Shown piece by piece: positions 15,683 to 17,577 of a DNA stretch of 17,577 nt. Source of the DNA: Desulfovibrionaceae bacterium (GTDB lineage Bacteria; Pseudomonadota; Gammaproteobacteria; Burkholderiales; Burkholderiaceae_C); assembly GCA_009778355.1 (NCBI GenBank), contig WRJY01000322.1, forward strand, positions 1 through 17,577, in the 5' to 3' direction. The notes below the pieces were generated by a model. The model was not told where the DNA came from. It made no database searches and saw only the letters and a program-made list of their open reading frames with translations. How positions within the stretch are numbered: the first letter of the stretch is position 1; every line of letters begins with the position of its first letter. Position numbers and translations under genes: made by a program.

Positions 15683-17494
15683 ATGTTCAGCGTTGACAAC
15701 GTCGTAAGCGATTTGTGGCCTCAAGCCCATCCGGCCCCTTGGCAAAAGGTGCTGCTCAGGCGTCTGTTGCATGAGAAGGAGTTCCAGCAGTTCGCCGCCA
15801 GTCATCAGCACCTCAGAGGGCTGGACATGGTCGAGCAGGCGCTGGAGCACTTGCAGTTGCGCTGCGAAATTTCCGCCCGCAGCCTGGAGCAGATTCCCGA
15901 GCACGGCCCGGTCATCATCGTCGCCAACCACCCCACCGGCGCTGCCGACGGGCTGGCGCTGCTGTATGCGCTCTCTCGCGTGCGGCGCGACGTGAAAGTC
16001 GTCGCCAACCGGATGCTCGTCCACCTCGAACCGCTGGCGTCCCTGTTCATTCCGGTCGACAACATCAGCAAACAGACCCGAAGAGCCGCGCTGATGCAAA
16101 TGAACGCACACCTCGAAAACGGCGGCGCGTTGCTATTTTTCCCGGCGGGCGAGGTATCCCGCATCACCGCCAAGGGGCTGCGCGACAGAAGCTGGAACCC
16201 CGGCTTCGTGAAACTGGCCATCAAGCACAGCGCCACCATCCTGCCCATGTTCATTGACGGGCGCAACAGTTTTGGGTTTTATGTCAGCACGGTGATCGCT
16301 CCGCCGCTTGCCATGCTGCTGCTCTTTCAGCAGATGTTTCGCAAGCGCGGCGGCGTGCTGCACATGAAAGCGGGAGCGCGCATTCCTTTTGCCAACTGGC
16401 ACGCGCCCCAAATGTCCGCCCGCGAAACCGCTGAAAAATTCCGCCGGCACGTCATCCGGCTCGGCAAAGGGCAGCCCGGAAATTTCAAAACCGAGTGCGC
16501 CATTGCCCGCCCGGAAGAGCGGAGCGCGCTCAAGCGCGACTTGGCGCGGGCCGAACGCCTTGGCCAAACACCCGACGGCAAGCTGATTTACCTTTGGCGG
16601 CGCGATGGCCAGGAAGACGCGCCCTTGCTGCGCGAATTGGGGCGGCTGCGCGAAATTGCCTTCCGCGCCGTGGGCGAAGGCAGCGGCAAACAGCGCGACA
16701 TCGACCGCTACGACGATGATTATCTGCACCTCATTCTGTGGGATGAAGACGACCTGGAAATCGTGGGCGCCTACCGCTTTGCCCCCACGGCACAACAGGT
16801 CGAAAAACATGGCCTGCAAGGGCTTTACAGCGCCAGCCTGTTCCAGTATGGCGAAAAGATGGACAGTGTGATCGCGCAAGGCATCGAACTGGGGCGCAGC
16901 TTCATTCAGCCACGTTATTGGGGGCGGCGCGGCCTGGATTATTTGTGGTTGGGCATTGGCGCTTATCTGGCGCGCTATCCAGAATACCGTTATCTGTTCG
17001 GCCCCGTGTCCATGTCCGGCGGCTTGCCGCCGGCAGCCCGGGATTTGCTGGTGGCTTTTTACCGCCTTTGGTTCCCGTCCGGCCAGCGGCTGGCGGTTTC
17101 CAACCGGCCTTACCCGGCGACCCTGCCCGCCGTGCTGGCGCAGTTTTCAGGCACGGATTATTCCGAGGACCTGATCCGCCTGAAATCATTGCTGGGCAAT
17201 CTGGGTTGCGGCATACCGCCGCTGTACAAGCAATACACGGAACTGTGCGAACCCGGCGGCGTGCAATTCATGGATTTCGGCAGCGACCCGGCTTTCGACA
17301 ACTGCATCGACGGCCTGGTACTGGTAGACCTGACACGGCTCAAGCCGGCGCGGTACCAACGCTACATCGGGGTGCATTTGGCTGGCGACGCCAAGATTGG
17401 CCAGGCAATTTATTGTAGCTACAATAAATCATACTCGTCGAGTTCGATCCCGCCAAGGACAAGCTCAATATCGCCAAGCACGGTGTTTCATTAG
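15683..17494 (+). CDS. OlsF-like bifunctional acyltransferase (ornithine lipid synthesis)
   Basis: A 603-residue two-domain protein. The N-terminal domain is a PlsC-type acyltransferase with NHPTGAADG (82-90; His83, Asp89) and LFFPAGEVSR (151-160). The C-terminal half, from about 330, resembles OlsB/hemolysin-type N-acyltransferases: LLRELGRLREIAFR, DIDRYDDDYLHLILWD, then IVGAYRFAP. In OlsF of Serratia the C-terminal domain acylates ornithine and the N-terminal domain adds the second acyl chain; the same pathway is inferred here. The ATG at 15683 has AGGAG 10 bases upstream; the open frame upstream of it belongs to the IS fragment. The last 25-30 residues run through the brnT operator region, so the native stop may have been lost. 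Confidence 0.82.
   Translation: MFSVDNVVSDLWPQAHPAPWQKVLLRRLLHEKEFQQFAASHQHLRGLDMVEQALEHLQLRCEISARSLEQIPEHGPVIIVANHPTGAADGLALLYALSRVRRDVKVVANRMLVHLEPLASLFIPVDNISKQTRRAALMQMNAHLENGGALLFFPAGEVSRITAKGLRDRSWNPGFVKLAIKHSATILPMFIDGRNSFGFYVSTVIAPPLAMLLLFQQMFRKRGGVLHMKAGARIPFANWHAPQMSARETAEKFRRHVIRLGKGQPGNFKTECAIARPEERSALKRDLARAERLGQTPDGKLIYLWRRDGQEDAPLLRELGRLREIAFRAVGEGSGKQRDIDRYDDDYLHLILWDEDDLEIVGAYRFAPTAQQVEKHGLQGLYSASLFQYGEKMDSVIAQGIELGRSFIQPRYWGRRGLDYLWLGIGAYLARYPEYRYLFGPVSMSGGLPPAARDLLVAFYRLWFPSGQRLAVSNRPYPATLPAVLAQFSGTDYSEDLIRLKSLLGNLGCGIPPLYKQYTELCEPGGVQFMDFGSDPAFDNCIDGLVLVDLTRLKPARYQRYIGVHLAGDAKIGQAIYCSYNKSYSSSSIPPRTSSISPSTVFH
17397..17429 (+). promoter_or_regulatory. Palindromic operator and promoter of the brnT remnant
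   Basis: A perfect 22-base palindrome at 17408-17429, core TTGTAGCTACAA, contains TACAAT (17420-17425), which is 17 bases from TTGGCC (17397-17402). It ends one base before the BrnT reading frame. BrnTA modules are autoregulated by the BrnA antitoxin; the palindrome is the obvious candidate site. It lies inside the 3' end of the olsF-like frame. Confidence 0.55.
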
Positions 17495-17505
17495 AGCAAA
17501 TTTGA
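17431..17505 (+). pseudogene. brnT: BrnT toxin remnant, truncated by an IS630-family element
   Basis: In a frame different from olsF, about 24 codons read (ATA)LVEFDPAKDKLNIAKHG-VSLEQI then TGA (17503-17505). FDPAK...N-AKHGVS is the N-terminal signature of BrnT ribonuclease toxins (usually about 90-100 residues). Only the first quarter remains. The expected start position carries ATA instead of ATG. After VSL the sequence turns AT-rich and leads into an IS630-type transposase, so an insertion at about 17492-17510 cut the gene. No BrnA is visible in the window. Confidence 0.7.
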
Positions 17506-17530
17506 TTTAAATGCTTACACATGATATGCT
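17502..17530 (+). promoter_or_regulatory. Promoter candidate of the IS630-type transposase
   Basis: TTGATT (17502-17507), a 17-base spacer, and TATGCT (17525-17530) precede the transposase start by 26 bases. Good spacing and 4 of 6 matches in both boxes. Confidence 0.45.
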
Positions 17531-17556
17531 AAGTGCTCTCAGTCAGGAGAGTTGGC

Positions 17557-17577
17557 ATGCGTGCGTATTCGCAAGAC
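17557..17577 (+). CDS. IS630-family transposase, start only
   Basis: The window ends seven codons into a frame beginning MRAYSQD, the common start of IS630-family transposases (usually continuing LRERV). AGGAGA lies 6 bases before the ATG. The element is inserted in brnT. Identification rests on seven residues plus context, so it is tentative. Confidence 0.55.

Noticed and set aside
15269..17494. A single 741-residue protein
   Set aside because: The first part is an IS1380 fragment and non-coding sequence; a well-placed Shine-Dalgarno and family alignment support the start at 15683.

Overview
The window reads as a GC-rich betaproteobacterial chromosome segment, most likely Burkholderiales and close to Comamonadaceae. 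Pointers are the ParC sequence type, a Bug-family (TctC-type) periplasmic binding protein, a DUF2242-type lipoprotein and the codon use. The genus cannot be settled from the sequence alone. It is an accessory-rich mosaic: short core or metabolic stretches separated by toxin-antitoxin (TA) modules, IS debris and a broken Mu-like prophage.

Layout. 1-235: a densely hairpin-forming non-coding repeat element. 277-534: small GlsB/YeaQ membrane protein. 601-1422 (minus): TacA/TacT-type DUF1778-GNAT TA pair with a palindromic operator candidate at 1454-1476. 1575-3932: parC, topoisomerase IV subunit A. 3941 to about 11150 (minus): right-hand part of a Mu-like prophage. In transcription order it holds a 5'-truncated tape measure gene, a tail protein, a tail-fibre-like protein, a small unknown protein, a formylglycine-enzyme-fold/C-type-lectin protein whose C-terminus looks like a diversity-generating retroelement (DGR) variable region, a MazG-like protein, a Com zinc-finger protein, and a Dam-family adenine methylase overlapping com. 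Three 22-bp tandem repeats between the methylase and parC look like transposase-binding sites of the prophage right end.

11160-11600 is non-coding and carries a second copy of the 32-bp repeat tail seen at 203-234. 11601-12593: Bug-family solute-binding protein with a twin-arginine signal. 12640-13356: lipoprotein. 13435-14400 (minus): EamA/DMT transporter preceded by overlapping very short reading frames. 14526-15180 (minus): VapBC TA module. 15314-15445: 5' fragment of an IS1380-type transposase. 15683-17494: OlsF-like two-domain acyltransferase (ornithine lipid synthesis). 17408-17505: palindromic operator candidate and a BrnT toxin remnant cut off by an IS630-family element whose transposase starts at 17557 and leaves the window.

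How it works together. The prophage block is a late tail and DNA-modification operon read towards parC, with several overlapping or SD-coupled starts. The most interesting system candidate is com plus methylase: it has the layout of Mu com-mom, but the mom position is occupied by a Dam-type adenine methylase whose start region lies behind a small hairpin. A DGR-style receptor-binding protein lies just upstream in the same operon. Three unrelated TA modules (DUF1778-GNAT, VapBC, BrnT) sit near rearrangement boundaries. No rRNA, tRNA, CRISPR array or reverse transcriptase was recognised.
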